A stretch of 64,000 bases of DNA from Tubulanus polymorphus (lineage: Eukaryota; Nemertea; Palaeonemertea; Tubulaniformes; Tubulanidae). The DNA is taken from assembly GCF_964204645.1 (NCBI RefSeq), contig NC_134029.1, positions 5,713,001 to 5,777,000 on the forward strand. Direction: 5' to 3'. The position numbers and the translations under genes were made by a program. The notes under the pieces were generated by a model, which ran no database searches, was not told where the DNA came from, and was given only the letters and a program-made list of their open reading frames with translations. Of this stretch, positions 62,886 to 64,000 are shown one piece after another (the stretch's first letter is position 1; every line of letters starts with the position of its first letter).

Positions 62886-63510
62886 TTAAAGCGTCTTTCT
62901 CGAAAGGACCTCTCCAAATTTCTTGCAACTTTTGAGCATGTGCTTTAGATTGCCGGCTATTTTATCTTCGTAGAGTTTGATGAATGCCCACGGCGAATTC
63001 ATACTATAGTCGATTGTTACGATCGTTCCTGAATATCCTTGCTTAACGATACTGGTGAAACTCCAAGAACTGTTAACTGAAATGAACACGAACAACACGA
63101 TATCATATCGTTAATCATGGATATCACACATTCAAGTATGCCTACCCGGATATAAACCTATATGATAATCTAACAAAACTGAACCTAACTGGCCCCTACA
63201 ATTTAACAAGTCTCAATTGCTGTCGTACAATAAATGAAGATTTTTAGTTGATCCAATTAGATCTGGGGAGGCAGTTCAGCGGCGCAGACCGTTAAGTAAA
63301 ATGATTCATTAATTGACTTAATACGTACATTGTATCAGACCCCACAGAAGCGGCTCCGACGAAGACGACGTGCGCAGTTTTTTCGGATCCTGGACTGTGT
63401 TCGTGAGATACGTGACGTTTCCTAGGAGAGCCACTGCTTCCCTAATAGACAGAGCCAAGTGACTAATGCCTTGCGAGTCGACCGTTTCCTTCTCGATCAA
63501 AACGGTATGC
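62886..63510 (-). CDS. last two exons of an unrecognised protein (partial)
   Basis: Exon 63329-63510 (acceptor TATTTTCTAG, donor CAAT|GTACGT) joins in phase 1 (T|TT) to 62886-63076 (acceptor TTCATTTCAG), which ends at a TAA. The joined piece gives about 123 residues: HTVLIEKETVDSQGISHLAL ... VTYLTNTVQDPKKLR ... SSSEPLLWGLIQ, then NSSWSFTSIVKQGYSGTIVT, SPWAFIKLYEDKIAGNLKHM and a basic tail ending SRKTL. The alternating hydrophobic pattern and final amphipathic helix fit a globular domain, but I cannot name it. Upstream exons lie beyond 63510, possibly outside the window. Confidence 0.55.
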
Positions 63511-64000
63511 CTAGAAAATATAGAGAAACGTGAAGACGATATTTTTCCCGTACGCGTTAATCTATTGCGTTTATTTTCGAAATAAGCACCTTGCGCTGAA
63601 AACAACGAACGGCCAGTGGCATGTTAATTAAATATAGCGACGTACACCTGCAGGGGATCCCATCGGGAAGTGCATTTCCCCTTTGGGATAATGAATAAAA
63701 ATACACCTCTCACTAGAGTTAATGAAGGCAATTAGCCGAGATAAATTTTCTGGATGCACCTCTAACGCATACACAAAAACAATAAAACATCTCAAGTAGA
63801 TATACGTTGAACGTGATAGCCCGAAACATTACGTATAAACATATACCCCCAGATTGAATCACGTTTGAAAATAAATTTCATGATTCACGTTCTTCATTCT
63901 ACCCGATCGGCCGTCGATCGTAAATTAAGGCGTATTTTGCGCACAATCTGGCAGTAATATTCGACTTTTTTTTGAACGAGGTATACGGAATTTTTTGCTC
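63511..64000. other. right-edge sequence, no exon identified
   Basis: Probably intron or upstream sequence of the minus-strand gene ending at 62886. A second acceptor-like TTGTTTTCAG occurs near 63600 and could begin a longer form of the exon (reading SAQGAYFENKRNR), but the TTCTAG at 63511 is the better site. Confidence 0.35.

Overview
This is a window of intron-rich animal nuclear DNA. Genes carry GT-AG introns of a few hundred bases to several kb, AATAAA poly(A) signals and no operon structure. The recognisable proteins are all conserved in Bilateria. The TTAGGG-like fragments, the many short foldback (MITE-like) elements and a conserved hnRNPK/miR-7 linkage fit a marine invertebrate, possibly a lophotrochozoan, but the species cannot be named from the sequence alone.

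Layout. 1-534 (-): open coding exon of a Ser/Thr-Pro-rich protein that runs off the left edge. 3756-3956 (-): first coding exon of an unrecognised protein, perhaps the same gene. 4593-9896 (-): several good exons of an unrecognised gene or genes with RPSSA motifs. 10599-11023: foldback element holding a tRNA-like SINE head. 11181-13761 (+): SNAPC3, ten exons. 19602-36800 (-): HNRNPK, twelve coding exons, with a complete miR-7 hairpin in its last intron (20124-20209, -). 37150-51600: about 14 kb with no supported gene, rich in dispersed and inverted repeats. 51767-54101 (+): DET1, two coding exons. 55365-58024 (+): a ceramide glucosyltransferase (UGCG) homologue, nine exons. 58432-59137 (+): a compact MYND zinc finger / ubiquitin-like / UBA-like protein. 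59725-61740 (-): GRHPR, four exons. 62886-63510 (-): last two exons of an unrecognised gene.

The genes are not a pathway cluster. They cover snRNA transcription (SNAPC3), RNA binding and processing (hnRNP K), miRNA control (miR-7), CRL4 ubiquitin ligase targeting (DET1), sphingolipid glucosylation (UGCG), a probable ubiquitin or chaperone adaptor (MYND-UBL-UBA) and glyoxylate metabolism (GRHPR). SNAPC3 and HNRNPK are tail to tail; HNRNPK and DET1 are head to head across the gene-poor stretch; the MYND gene and GRHPR are tail to tail.

The points most worth a second look are: (1) miR-7 with identical mature sequence and a well-paired arm inside HNRNPK; (2) a UGCG homologue in which the second catalytic aspartate (D144 in the human enzyme) is serine; (3) the MYND-UBL-UBA domain order; (4) several foldback element families, some next to splice sites or the SNAPC3 start. 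Exon coordinates were worked out by hand from splice sites, frame continuity and remembered family sequences; transcript data were not available.
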